Assembly: GCA_963613665.1 (NCBI GenBank)
Contig: CAVEAL010000007.1
Location: 1-64,000 of the forward strand
Origin: F23-B02 sp963613665
GTDB lineage: Bacteria; Bacillota; Clostridia; Oscillospirales; Oscillospiraceae
DNA length: 64,000 bases
Direction: 5' to 3'
This document shows, one piece after another, positions 24,477 through 32,931 of this stretch (positions within the stretch are counted from its first letter, which is position 1; the number at the start of each line of letters is the position of its first letter). The notes under the pieces were generated by a model, which ran no database searches, had not been told where the DNA came from, and worked only from the letters and a program-made list of their open reading frames with translations. The position numbers and the translations under genes were made by a program.

Positions 24477-25637
24477 CTACCCCTTTTCCGTCTGAAATCC
24501 GAGCCCCGAAAGCATGGCATCTGCCGAGGACAGCTTTGTGCTGTAGTCCAGATGGGCATAGATATTTGCCGTCGTGGAAAAGTCGCTGTGTCCCAGCCAA
24601 TCCTGAATCTGCTTCATTGGGACACCGTTTGCCAGCATGAGTGAGGCGCAACTATGTCTGAGATCATGGAAACGGATACGCCGCAGCCCATTTGCGTCCA
24701 GCAGTTTTGGAAATTGCTCCGTCACATAATGCGGCTTGATAAGGTCTCCCATTTCGTTGATGCAGACATAACCGGCGTACTGCTTGTGGTATGATCGGCC
24801 GCACAGTCTGCGGTTGTTTTCCTGCTCTTTCTTCAAGAGAAGCAGACGTTCCTTCACGAATGGAACCAGCGGGAGTGTCCGCAGGCTCGATTTGGTCTTT
24901 GTCGTGTCTGCCGCGACGAGCTGGACTTTCCCATCCAGCGTCACAGAGGTTACGGTGTGACGGATCGTGATGGAGTCATTTTCAAAGTCAATGGCATCCC
25001 ACTTCAGACCCAGAGCTTCACTCCGACGCAAGCCATAAAATGCGCCGAACAAAATCGGAAATTCCAGCTTGGTTCCTTTGGAAACCTCGAAGAGCTTGTT
25101 TACCTCTTCTGCATCATAGAAACTGCCAATGAAGCGGTCTTTCTTCGGACGGTCTACCTTGTCGGCGGGATTCGTCGGAATAAGATCAAGCTTCACCGCG
25201 TGTTTCAATGCGCGGTGAATGTTCGCGTGATAATGGATGACAGATGAAGCGCTCACCGTTTTCAGCTTTTCCAGATAAAAATCCTGAATGTCTTTCGGCA
25301 TAAGCCCTTGCAGCGTGATCCTACGTTCCCGGAAATATGGGGCGATCACATGTTTCACCATAGCGCAGTAGGAAGCGTATGTAGCGACCGCAATGGTCGG
25401 CTTTGCAACTTCAAGCCACTGCTCTATGTAGTCCGCAAAAAGCACTCCGCCAGTTACAGGCTCGGCGGTTTGAAACTTCTTGCGTTCTTCCATCAAAAAC
25501 ACCTCTGCCTTTTTCTTGTTGCCCCGTACCGGCAGACCAGTGTTCACCCATTTCGTTCTTCTCTTTCCAAACGCATCAGTATAACTCAGTACGGCATAAT
25601 AGTTGCCGTTCTTTTCGCTAAGATGTCCTGCGACCAT
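24477..25637 (-). CDS. int: Tyrosine site-specific integrase of the element
   Basis: A 386-residue phage/Tn916-type recombinase. There is a SAM-like core-binding region (~60-165) and a catalytic domain with GLRRSEALGLKW (first Arg), a lysine-bearing beta hairpin, HDLRHSCASLM (His-x-x-Arg), and LGHSDFSTTANIYAHLD with the nucleophilic tyrosine. All catalytic residues are present, so it should be active. The start at 25637 has AGGAGG upstream; the frame continues 89 codons further without protein-like content and overlaps the excisionase. It points toward the tRNA-Ser attachment site, as usual for such elements. Confidence 0.93.
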   Translation of the reverse strand: MVAGHLSEKNGNYYAVLSYTDAFGKRRTKWVNTGLPVRGNKKKAEVFLMEERKKFQTAEPVTGGVLFADYIEQWLEVAKPTIAVATYASYCAMVKHVIAPYFRERRITLQGLMPKDIQDFYLEKLKTVSASSVIHYHANIHRALKHAVKLDLIPTNPADKVDRPKKDRFIGSFYDAEEVNKLFEVSKGTKLEFPILFGAFYGLRRSEALGLKWDAIDFENDSITIRHTVTSVTLDGKVQLVAADTTKTKSSLRTLPLVPFVKERLLLLKKEQENNRRLCGRSYHKQYAGYVCINEMGDLIKPHYVTEQFPKLLDANGLRRIRFHDLRHSCASLMLANGVPMKQIQDWLGHSDFSTTANIYAHLDYSTKLSSADAMLSGLGFQTEKG

Positions 25638-25741
25638 AACTAAATACCTCCTATAATTTTTTGCAGGACGGCTCCTACCGTTGGCCTGAGTACATTGTAT
25701 TGCAATCAGGGTTCGAGTGGAAGAATGTCGTCCTGTTTTTT

Positions 25742-25996
25742 CTATGCCTCCTGCGCTGCGGGAGGTATCTGATTTCCAATGCAAAGATAAGTGAAAAGAT
25801 GCGCTTTGGGAATCCGGTAGGCTCGTCCCACCTTGAGACAGCAGATCTTCCCTTCTTTCAAAAGCTTGTAGCCGGTCTTTGTACTGACCGAGAGAATTTC
25901 GCACATCTGCTCAATGCTCATTACGTCCGGATAGTCCTTGAGCATCAGGCGGTATGCCTCCCGCTGGGAAATCACAGTCGTTTTTTCTGTATTCAT
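25742..25996 (-). CDS. xis: Excisionase-type helix-turn-helix protein
   Basis: An 84-residue protein with MSIEQMCEILSVSTKTGYKLLKEGKI followed by LKVGRAYRIPKAHL, the MerR-like winged HTH of Tn916-type excisionases and related DNA-binding proteins. GGTGGAG lies just before the ATG. It stands 104 bp upstream of the integrase in the same direction, the standard xis-int layout. It would bias the integrase toward excision. Confidence 0.82.
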   Translation of the reverse strand: MNTEKTTVISQREAYRLMLKDYPDVMSIEQMCEILSVSTKTGYKLLKEGKICCLKVGRAYRIPKAHLFTYLCIGNQIPPAAQEA

Positions 25997-26016
25997 AGCT
26001 CCACCTCATTTCCTGC

Positions 26017-26403
26017 TCAAGGAGCCTCAAGCTCTTCCGGTATATAAAGGCCGAGGCTGATCTGAAGGGCTTCATTGACGCCGTCCATCTGCTCGCGGCT
26101 GATACGCCCGATATAGCGCACCACACGGCGTTTGTCGATGGTTTTGATCTGCTCCAGAAGAACGACCGAAGCGCCGTCCATGCCCTTCACAGAGGAAAGT
26201 AGATAGTGTGTGGGCTGATGCGGTTTCTTGCCTCTGCGGGCTGTCAAAGGGGCTACAATGAGGGTCGGGCAATAGAAGTTGCCGGTGTTGTTTTGCAGCA
26301 AAAGAACAGGGCGTGTGCCGCCCTGTTCTGAGCCAAAATAGGGATTTAAGTTCGCCAGATAGATATCGCCGCGGCGATATGTCCAGTTCTCCTTCAAGGG
26401 CAA
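26017..26403 (-). CDS. MazF/PemK-family endoribonuclease toxin
   Basis: A 128-residue protein beginning YRRGDIYLANLNPYFGSEQGGTRPVLLLQNN, the SH3-like barrel start of MazF/PemK, with the TLIVAPLT strand and VVLLEQIKTIDKRR region in the usual order. These toxins cut mRNA at specific short sites. It appears to start with TTG (SD AAAGGAG). No antitoxin gene was found directly upstream or downstream, although many clostridial elements carry such solitary copies. It may stabilise the element if an antitoxin lies elsewhere. Confidence 0.85.
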   Translation of the reverse strand: MPLKENWTYRRGDIYLANLNPYFGSEQGGTRPVLLLQNNTGNFYCPTLIVAPLTARRGKKPHQPTHYLLSSVKGMDGASVVLLEQIKTIDKRRVVRYIGRISREQMDGVNEALQISLGLYIPEELEAP

Positions 26404-26864
26404 GGACTCCTTTCTGTTTTGGTATGTACAGCCCTAATTTGTCCTCGACACCCCAGAGCCGTGGGAAATCATCAGGCGGCGGCTGGCTGTGCCGCTCCAT
26501 GGGATTTGAACCCCTCCGAGGATCGCTCCGAGCTGCCCCCATTGCGTGAAGAAGCTGTGGCTGGACAGAAGTATCGTTAGCCCTGCATACGGTCATGGCC
26601 GAATCGGGAACCGCCCGATTTTTGCAGTCGGTTTTATCGCTCGTTCACGGGAGCTGCGCTGATTGGATGTTGTCCGCGCTCGTGAAGGTCTTGGCGCACC
26701 GCTGTGCTGGCTTGTGCTCTCGCACATATGCAGGAATGTACCTGATGAATGAGTATGAAATTTTCAAGGAACAGTCAGCTTTCGCTGTGATTTAATTTTA
26801 GAAGACCATGGGCAGGTTTTGAATATAACGTTGGTAACATCCGCGTTACCATTAGTAACGTCAG
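26404..26864. other. Gene-free stretch between mazF-like and xre genes
   Basis: No convincing reading frame in any of the six frames. The only structure I see is a short stem ATCGGG / CCCGAT followed by five T residues at 26603-26623, a possible weak rightward terminator. Confidence 0.5.
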
Positions 26865-27164
26865 CTACAGCCGCTCCCTGAATTTCTCTAACTGCCCGAT
26901 CAATGCCTGAATATCTGTTTTCAGTGCAGTGGAATCCGGCGCAGTGTATGTGATAGTTCCGAGAACAAGGTAGTCGATGGATACACCGAACAGGTCTGAG
27001 AGGACAATCAGCACATCAACTGAGCAGCCTTTCTTCCCCGACTCAATGAGGCTGATAAAACCACGAGAAACATTCATGTGTTCTGCCAGATCATCCTGCG
27101 TGAAGTTCTTTGCGATGCGAAGCTCACGAATCCGCGCTCCGCTGGCCTTCGTGTTGTAATACAT
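26865..27164 (-). CDS. Xre/Cro-type regulator
   Basis: A 99-residue protein with one HTH_3 domain: IRELRIAKNFTQDDLAEHMNVS then RGFISLIESGKKGCSVDVLI, and a C-terminal helix ALKTDIQALIGQLEKFRERL that could mediate dimerisation. The ATG at 27164 has GGAGG eight bases upstream. A long palindrome (27171-27212) covers that SD, so binding of the protein to DNA or folding of the mRNA there could control its own synthesis. It is probably the lysogeny/excision-type regulator of the element. Confidence 0.88.
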   Translation of the reverse strand: MYYNTKASGARIRELRIAKNFTQDDLAEHMNVSRGFISLIESGKKGCSVDVLIVLSDLFGVSIDYLVLGTITYTAPDSTALKTDIQALIGQLEKFRERL

Positions 27165-27170
27165 AAAAAA

Positions 27171-27212
27171 CCTCCGTGAATTTGAAATGTGGGAATTTCA
27201 AACACACGGAGG
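27171..27212. promoter_or_regulatory. 42-bp palindrome covering the xre ribosome binding site
   Basis: CCTCCGTG-aa-TTTGAAAT and ATTTCAAA-ca-CACGGAGG are near-perfect arms of 18 bases around a 6-base centre. In the leftward transcript the right-hand GGAGG is the SD of the xre gene, so the hairpin would hide it. As DNA it would also be a good dimer operator. Confidence 0.75.
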
Positions 27213-27608
27213 TGGAGAACGGCAATGAAGCCCTAAAGACGCAGAAAAGCCCGCAGCATGATTACTGCGGGCAGAATGGGGCAATGTGAGATTGTGGTGG
27301 GGCGGCGCATCCGAAAGAGGCCGCAAGGCATACGGGGCACTTACAACCGCGCTCCGTAAAAAAGAAAATAAGAGTCCCGGCAGGAGCCACGCCCCTGCCG
27401 GCATACAGCCGCCCATAAAGATCACCCGTCCGGTTCCATTCCGGCTTGTTCAGCCGGTAACAGGATCATACCAGACGGGTGGTCTCGGCCTGAGCCTTAT
27501 TTCAGCTTAAATTATGCAGCAGTTTTGCCGCAATAAAGCTGCGCCGTAGCCCTCATTTATGCAGCACGAGTACCCTCACCAGCGCCGCACGAAAAGCTCA
27601 TAGGTGCA
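27213..27608. other. Structured non-coding stretch
   Basis: No protein gene is supported. Three hairpins are visible: GCCCGCAG/CTGCGGGC at 27249-27272, followed on the minus strand by TTTTC (a plausible leftward terminator); CCGGCAGG/CCTGCCGG at 27377-27401; and a nested structure with outer arms ACCCGTC/GACGGGT at 27424-27480 enclosing CCGGCT/AGCCGG. It could be the 3' region of the regulator transcript, a small RNA or a processing site of the element. Confidence 0.5.
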
Positions 27609-28913
27609 TCATTTTCTCTCCCATAATTGCTGCACAAACGCAATCTGTTCTTCACTCATGTATGATTTCGCGGTTTGCAGGAAGCTCTTTGCCAGTTCGG
27701 TACCACCTCTGTGGTACATGATAAGGATCATGTCGGTGTTTAGTTCGCTGTCATAAGGATCGAGACTCATCGCATCGACTACCGCACGGTGCGCTGCGCA
27801 ATAATCGCCCTGCTCCATCTTACGCTCAATGTAGCACTTGATAATCCGAAGAAAGATGTTGTGATAATACGCCGTTTTAGGCATCAGCCAATGCTGATAG
27901 GAGATCTTAGAAAATAAATCACCGCGGTATAGTTCGACTGCTCCCTGATAAAGTTCACATTGTGCCTTCGAATTTGCCTCTGACTCCATACGACGGCAGT
28001 TATCCTCAAAACGGTCAAAATCTGCATAGATGGTATACTCCGGATTGATGACAAACGTTCCATGACGCCCAACGATCAAATCCTCCAAATCAATGATGCT
28101 CAGAATACGACGGAGACGATAAGCAATATTGCTGACAGAGCGATACGGATTGTCCATTACATCACCCGGCCAAAGTGCCTCTGCTAATCGCTCAACCTTT
28201 AGTGGCCGTTTCATATTCGTGATGATAAGGGCTAAGAGGTTCAAGCAAAGGTCAGAAGAGATATCTTCTTCCGTAAGCGATCCCTTTGCGTTCCTGATCT
28301 CCAAATCACCGAGGCAGTTCACATAGACATCGTGGTCACTGTATTTTGACACCCGCTGTGCCGCTGCAATGGACTGGCTCAGCTTGATTTCATTCAGTTC
28401 CACAACAACCGCATAGGAAACAATGAAGAGAAACGTCGGATCGTCCTGAAAGCGCGTCGGGTCATCTACTGCGATGTAGCCTTGATTGATGCGCTTGGAA
28501 AACGGAGCTGCCAATATGGATTTCACACCGTACCGCTGAAAGAATTGATATTCATCTGGGTGTGTATCCTTGATTGCCTCCATATCCGGTATGACAACAG
28601 GTCTGTTAAGCGACAGAAATTTGCACCAACGAGGAAAGCTCTCTACAGCAAGATACTGGAGCATGTTCTTTTGGTGCTCCACACCCTCCGCACACCATTC
28701 GTATGTAAGCAGGCCGATTTTCAAATCCTAGTCCGCTTCTACGACGGAAGCTCTGGCAGCGCCGTAAAACTCCGCCGCACCTTGCAGCAGACCATGGATG
28801 ATATCTTCCGAATCTTCCAAGCTGCGCAGGCTTTCTTCCAGCATTCTTAGTCCTTCATGGAAAGCATTGTAGCTTTCGGGATAGGGCCGTTCCTCAAATC
28901 CGCATTTTCCCAT
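27609..28913 (-). pseudogene. GAF-BTAD transcriptional regulator interrupted by an in-frame TAG
   Basis: Reading leftward from ATG 28913 (SD GGAG) gives an N-terminal GAF-like region. This is broken at 28730-28728 by TAG after the sequence RASVVEAD. The same frame continues without shift as DLKIGLLTYEWCAEG for a further 372 residues. The rest includes the GAF end (~SILAAPF...GYIAVDD), a winged-helix (KVERLAEALWPGDV, SNIAYRLRRIL) and a tetratricopeptide-like bacterial transcriptional activator domain (CELYQGAVELYRGDLFSK). Such SARP-like regulators are found beside polysaccharide clusters. A GTG nine bases upstream is an alternative start. One base change would restore it, so it is a recent loss or an assembly error. 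Confidence 0.8.
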
Positions 28914-28933
28914 TTTACACACTCCTTTGTTTT

Positions 28934-28977
28934 CAAAAATGCGCAGAAGCTGCCCAATATCAATCGGACAGCTTCTG
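28934..28977 (-). terminator. Terminator at the end of the polysaccharide operon
   Basis: CAGAAGCTGTCC and GGGCAGCTTCTG (one G-T wobble) form a 12-bp stem on the minus strand, followed by CGCATTTTTG. It lies about 50 bp past the last gene of the operon and before the interrupted regulator. Confidence 0.75.
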
Positions 28978-29027
28978 ACGTAAACCGTACAGACAAGCTG
29001 AACGGATTGTTACAACGATGTTTACTT

Positions 29028-30761
29028 TTAATCCATTATCCCGTACCGCTTCATCAGCTCAATGCGCTCCTTGGCCAGCTTGATGGAACCGGAGGCGCTG
29101 TTGTCCGTGCCAGCCTGCTTTTCGCTGGCGTAGTGAGCAATGCGCTGCCCCCATGCGACCGGCAGCAGATACGGATGCTTTTTGAGGTAGGGATAATTTC
29201 GCTCCAGATACTCTCTCTTCGGGAACACTGTGCTCAAAACACTGCTCTTCTCGCCGGTGCGGCTGGCCTTGACGGCGTTCAGCGTCACAGTCGAAGAATG
29301 GAGTCTGGTATAGTCGTTGGAGCCGTACACGCCGCCGCCAAGGGTGTCATGCAGCAGCGGCTCCACGTCGATGGAAGCGTCCCACGGCGCAGATAGGGCA
29401 AAGTCAATGCCTAGATAGTCTCTAGCAATGCGGAACGCCGCCGCGGCAAAGGTCGCCGCATGGACGCTGGCACACTGGTCATGCAGACGCTGCCAGTCGA
29501 TCTCATCGTGATACTCCCGCGCCCACAGGCCGATGTCGCAGAACTGCCGCAGGCCGATGCCGCTGCGCACAAAGTGCTTGTAGGCGTGCAGAATCAGGTA
29601 CAGCAGATGTTCGTGTGGCGGCATGGTCAAGAAGCCATCTACCTCGATGGGCTGTATGTCCGCGAAAAAATGGTTCAGCTCGTCGTGGGCATCCTCAGCA
29701 GAATCAAATAAATGCCGGTGCAGCTCGATATAAAGCGGGCTGTCCTTCTTTGTGTAAGACACCTCGTCCGCCGTGGACAGTTCGTCGGCAGGCGTATCGG
29801 TGGTCAGTCCGTTGGCAAGAAGTTGCTTGTAGCAGGTCATAAACTCCGCATCGGGAATGTACAGGTCATCGTCCGCGCTGATGCGGTGATCCTTCAGCGG
29901 ATACAGGCGGCTGCAAAGCTGCCCCTTGACCACGATGGGGTGCAGCCCCGCCGAACGCAGTTTCCGATAAAGGTCGGCAAACTCCGCCGAGCGTACCGTC
30001 TGGTTCAGCACCTGTCCAATGACCTGCTGCTTGGTCACTGCGAACAAAGTGGCATTTTCTTCAGCGGCAGGAGTCTTGCGGACAGTCTCAAAGAGGATCG
30101 GCAGCAGCTTCTGCTGGTTGGCCAGCGTGAAAATGGCAGGCCAATCCACGCCTTCGGCGGGCAGGTCGCCGCTGGTGACGGCAGCCTTGGCAATATGGAG
30201 AAATTGCGTTTCGTTGGTGGTCAGGGTCATGTTCGTGTGCCGAACCCTTTCTTTGCGTTTTTCGATGGCGTGGGCGATGAGCAGCGAGGTAGAGCCAATG
30301 AATGCGCCCAGCGTGTTGCAGATCACGTCGTCCACTTCCGCCGTGCCAAGGGCATAGCGGTACTGGGCATACTCGATTCCTGCGCTGAGAATGCAGCCGA
30401 TGAGCATCGCAAGAATGATCCTGCTCCAGCGGTACCACTTCTGCGGCAAGGCATTGGACAGCGTTAGCCCCAGCGGGAAAAAGAGAAACACGTTCATCAG
30501 CATCTCGCGGTAAAGTTCCGGCTGTTGCCGCGTAGCGGTGAAAGTGGCGAAAGGTGTGAGAACGACCTCATAATCGCCGGGTGTGCGATTCAGAATGGTG
30601 GCGTAGAGGACAACGGCGGTTGAAAGGCTGAAGATAACCGCGTTGATTGCAGCCCATCGCTTCTTTTTGAAGTGTTGGTAGAGAATTGCCCAAATGAGTA
30701 TCAATATCAGCATGAAGAAACATGCCGACCATAAGTTCATTGCGTAGATCCGTTGAAACAT
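29028..30761 (-). CDS. VanZ-like membrane domain fused to a nucleotidyltransferase-fold domain
   Basis: A 577-residue two-part protein. Residues ~1-170 form a VanZ-like module with four to five membrane spans and the typical NVFLFFPLGLTL, GCILSAGIEYAQYR and EVDDVICNTLGA motifs. Residues ~180-577 match the NTP_transf_5 (nucleotidyltransferase family) pattern, with VVKGQLCSRLYP, the acidic pair RISADDDLYI and HRHLFDS. The two are usually separate genes in exopolysaccharide loci. It is the last gene of the operon. Its donor and acceptor are unknown. The start at 30761 is uncertain; an ATG at 30740 is possible. Confidence 0.8.
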   Translation of the reverse strand: MFQRIYAMNLWSACFFMLILILIWAILYQHFKKKRWAAINAVIFSLSTAVVLYATILNRTPGDYEVVLTPFATFTATRQQPELYREMLMNVFLFFPLGLTLSNALPQKWYRWSRIILAMLIGCILSAGIEYAQYRYALGTAEVDDVICNTLGAFIGSTSLLIAHAIEKRKERVRHTNMTLTTNETQFLHIAKAAVTSGDLPAEGVDWPAIFTLANQQKLLPILFETVRKTPAAEENATLFAVTKQQVIGQVLNQTVRSAEFADLYRKLRSAGLHPIVVKGQLCSRLYPLKDHRISADDDLYIPDAEFMTCYKQLLANGLTTDTPADELSTADEVSYTKKDSPLYIELHRHLFDSAEDAHDELNHFFADIQPIEVDGFLTMPPHEHLLYLILHAYKHFVRSGIGLRQFCDIGLWAREYHDEIDWQRLHDQCASVHAATFAAAAFRIARDYLGIDFALSAPWDASIDVEPLLHDTLGGGVYGSNDYTRLHSSTVTLNAVKASRTGEKSSVLSTVFPKREYLERNYPYLKKHPYLLPVAWGQRIAHYASEKQAGTDNSASGSIKLAKERIELMKRYGIMD

Positions 30762-30767
30762 ATTAGA

Positions 30768-31931
30768 CTACCGTGTCAGTCGATGGATCGCACGTGCCAA
30801 CAGGCTTTTGTTCCACCGCTCTCTCGCCAGTTCTTCCTTTGTCGGCTCACAGCAGGAAGAAACCAACTCATCAAAAGAAATTTTGCCATAACCTGCCCAG
30901 AATTCGTCATAGCGCGCAGGCTTTTGAATCGGTGTAAGTACCGCTGGATTAAAAGTAAAAGCACTGTCTGCGGCAGTTGTAGTCTGAAGCTTGTCTTTGC
31001 AACTCTCCAGCAGAGCGCGTCCCTTATCGCTATGCAGCAGGATCAAAGATGTTCCCTGCGGATTATAAGCCTCCGGCTGAATGCCTTTTACACCCCAATA
31101 ATCCGCCAGTGTGATATCGCTGCAACGCTCGATACCCTTAAACTTGCATGAGAAGCACGAACTGCGGGAATACAGCCCTTTGATGAATCCGCGCTGATAG
31201 GGATTTTCTGCGGCAGGCTGCCGGAATTCCTTGCTGTTGTCAAATTCAGCACAGATATAATAGCCTTCCCAACCGTTTGCCTTGTTGCGGAAGGAAAACC
31301 CGGTCAGAGTTCCGTCATGCTGTCTCTTCAAGGCCGCCGTATAGTCTTTCCATACCATAGGTGATGGAACACTGTGACAGGCAATGTCCTGCGTGATCAG
31401 TGTTTCATACTCCCGACCAAGATAGCTTTTCAGCGCCGCGATCTGGCACGGCACTCCACTGAAATAGACCCAGCGCCCATCAGCCAGCGCTTTCTTTACC
31501 TGTAAATAGCAGTCCGTCGGAATGTGGCTTTGAACATACTTAGAACTGCAAAGAGTGGCAAGCTCCGAAAGCGTTTCAGCAGCGGTATGTATCACATCAA
31601 AATTCTCATTGAATGCTGCGCCAAATACAATTCCGCCCCGGCGGATGATTTCCGCCGCCAGTACCGGAAAAATTGCGCCAGAGGAAGAACCGGGTAGAAG
31701 CGTCTCGTCCTTGGCATATCCAGTCAGAATATCTGTATGCGCAGATACATGTTGCGGCATGTAAACGGGACATTTCTGAGTACAAAGACTGCAATCCGTA
31801 CACTTCGCCGTATCGACAATCGGATGCAGAAAGCCGTGCGAGTCTGCCTGCATCTGAATTGCGCCTGACGGGCAGATTGCCGCACACATACCGCAGCCGG
31901 TACAAATATCAGATTTTTGAGTGACGTTCAT
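30768..31931 (-). CDS. F420 hydrogenase/dehydrogenase beta-subunit family Fe-S protein
   Basis: A 387-residue protein with two N-terminal 4Fe-4S clusters: CTGCGMCAAICP at ~10-21 and CTDCSLCTQKCP at ~44-55. A FrhB-type domain follows, with the GSSSGAIFPVLA, FSGVPCQIAAL and CFSCKFKGIERCSDITLADYWG signatures. In polysaccharide clusters such proteins are thought to be flavin-dependent reductases acting on sugar or pyruvyl donors; the substrate is not known. The SD AAGGAG precedes the ATG at 31931. It overlaps the acyltransferase gene upstream by 23 bp, so the two are coupled. Confidence 0.85.
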   Translation of the reverse strand: MNVTQKSDICTGCGMCAAICPSGAIQMQADSHGFLHPIVDTAKCTDCSLCTQKCPVYMPQHVSAHTDILTGYAKDETLLPGSSSGAIFPVLAAEIIRRGGIVFGAAFNENFDVIHTAAETLSELATLCSSKYVQSHIPTDCYLQVKKALADGRWVYFSGVPCQIAALKSYLGREYETLITQDIACHSVPSPMVWKDYTAALKRQHDGTLTGFSFRNKANGWEGYYICAEFDNSKEFRQPAAENPYQRGFIKGLYSRSSCFSCKFKGIERCSDITLADYWGVKGIQPEAYNPQGTSLILLHSDKGRALLESCKDKLQTTTAADSAFTFNPAVLTPIQKPARYDEFWAGYGKISFDELVSSCCEPTKEELARERWNKSLLARAIHRLTR

Positions 31932-32931
31932 ACGTAAGTCTCCTTCGGTTCTTCAAGGAGTGATAGCCAAAGCCCAATATCAGGCATACTACTGTCGTAA
32001 TCGTAAACAGGAGAAAGTTCGCATCAACAACTCTCCGCAGCGCAAGAATGGCAAGCGGATGCCAGAAATATGTAAAGTTTGCAGTATCACGGCAAGCCGA
32101 AGCAAGCTTGCTTTTCCCTTCAAGCGGATAAGCCAGACAAATCTGAAACAGAAGAAACAGTAGAGGATAAAGGAATAGAGTGATCTCGATTGTTCTTGAC
32201 ATCCCCGTGACTGTCACAGCAATGATCTCAGACACAAATAACAGTGTCGCCAGCGCGGTCACAAACAGCAGATGTTTCTTGGAAATGTGCAGTTTCAGCT
32301 TTCTCTCCGAAATTACCCATCCGAGAACAGTAAAAGGAAATCCCATAAGGAATATCCGTCGAATGCTCAAAAACCATCCACTGTCAAACAGCACATTTAA
32401 GACGGGCAGCCTGCTGCCAATGCCATAATACGATGTCCCCAGTAGACCAATGGTATAACAAATGACTGCCAATGGAAGCAAGACTTTCGTCAGCTTCAGT
32501 TTGCAGATCAGGCCGATTATTACCATGGAATAGATAATGCCTACCATATACCACAGATGGTAGTAGCTGCCACTGAACAGAAAGTCCATCAGCATCCATT
32601 TCTTCGATTCGTGCAGTAACGCTGGATGCGATAGGAAAATTACAGTAAAATAGGCCAGTGATAGAATAGTGTACAATTTGACAGTTTTCCAAATGACTGC
32701 TGCTATAGTCGGACGTCCTTCGTTTGATATATATATATATATATATATATTACGCAGGAAGTAACCACTTGTACAGAAGAAAAATGGAACTGCCACGCGA
32801 GTCAGAATCTGAATATTGCCATTGCTGTAGCTTGAAAACCATGTGATCGCCTGTGTATGAATTGCGACCACCAGAATTGCCGCAAACAGGCGCGCTATGT
32901 CGATACTGTTGATGCGACGATTATCCGTCAT
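31909..32931 (-). CDS. Membrane O-acyltransferase (acyltransferase family 3), phase-variable repeat, in frame
   Basis: Multi-span integral acyltransferase of 340 residues with the family start RINSIDIARLFAAILVVAIH (catalytic His ~21) and AVPFFFCTSGYFLR. It probably puts an acetyl or similar group on the surface polysaccharide. After residue ~61 the chain reads NIYIYIYIS, encoded by an (AT)12 tract in a loop after the second span. The frame is open through the tract here (ON). A change of one or two units would stop it. The SD AAGGGGG precedes the ATG. It overlaps the flippase gene by 11 bp. Confidence 0.88.
   Translation of the reverse strand: MTDNRRINSIDIARLFAAILVVAIHTQAITWFSSYSNGNIQILTRVAVPFFFCTSGYFLRNIYIYIYISNEGRPTIAAVIWKTVKLYTILSLAYFTVIFLSHPALLHESKKWMLMDFLFSGSYYHLWYMVGIIYSMVIIGLICKLKLTKVLLPLAVICYTIGLLGTSYYGIGSRLPVLNVLFDSGWFLSIRRIFLMGFPFTVLGWVISERKLKLHISKKHLLFVTALATLLFVSEIIAVTVTGMSRTIEITLFLYPLLFLLFQICLAYPLEGKSKLASACRDTANFTYFWHPLAILALRRVVDANFLLFTITTVVCLILGFGYHSLKNRRRLTYERHSKI
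32727..32750. repeat. (AT)12 dinucleotide tract inside an acyltransferase gene
   Basis: Twelve uninterrupted AT units lie within the coding frame, in the ON register. Each unit lost or gained shifts the frame by two bases. A tract of this length is prone to slipped-strand mispairing. Confidence 0.95.

Noticed and set aside
26072..26596. 174-codon minus-strand frame overlapping the MazF-like gene
   Set aside because: It overlaps a recognised gene in another frame and has no family resemblance, so it is not an antitoxin candidate.
27286..27510. 74-codon plus-strand frame in the structured gap
   Set aside because: No SD, no conserved features, and it crosses stable hairpins.
28728..28730. Selenocysteine, pyrrolysine or programmed read-through at the TAG of the GAF regulator
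   Set aside because: TAG excludes selenocysteine; no pyrrolysine genes or downstream recoding signal were seen, so a simple nonsense change is the plainer explanation.
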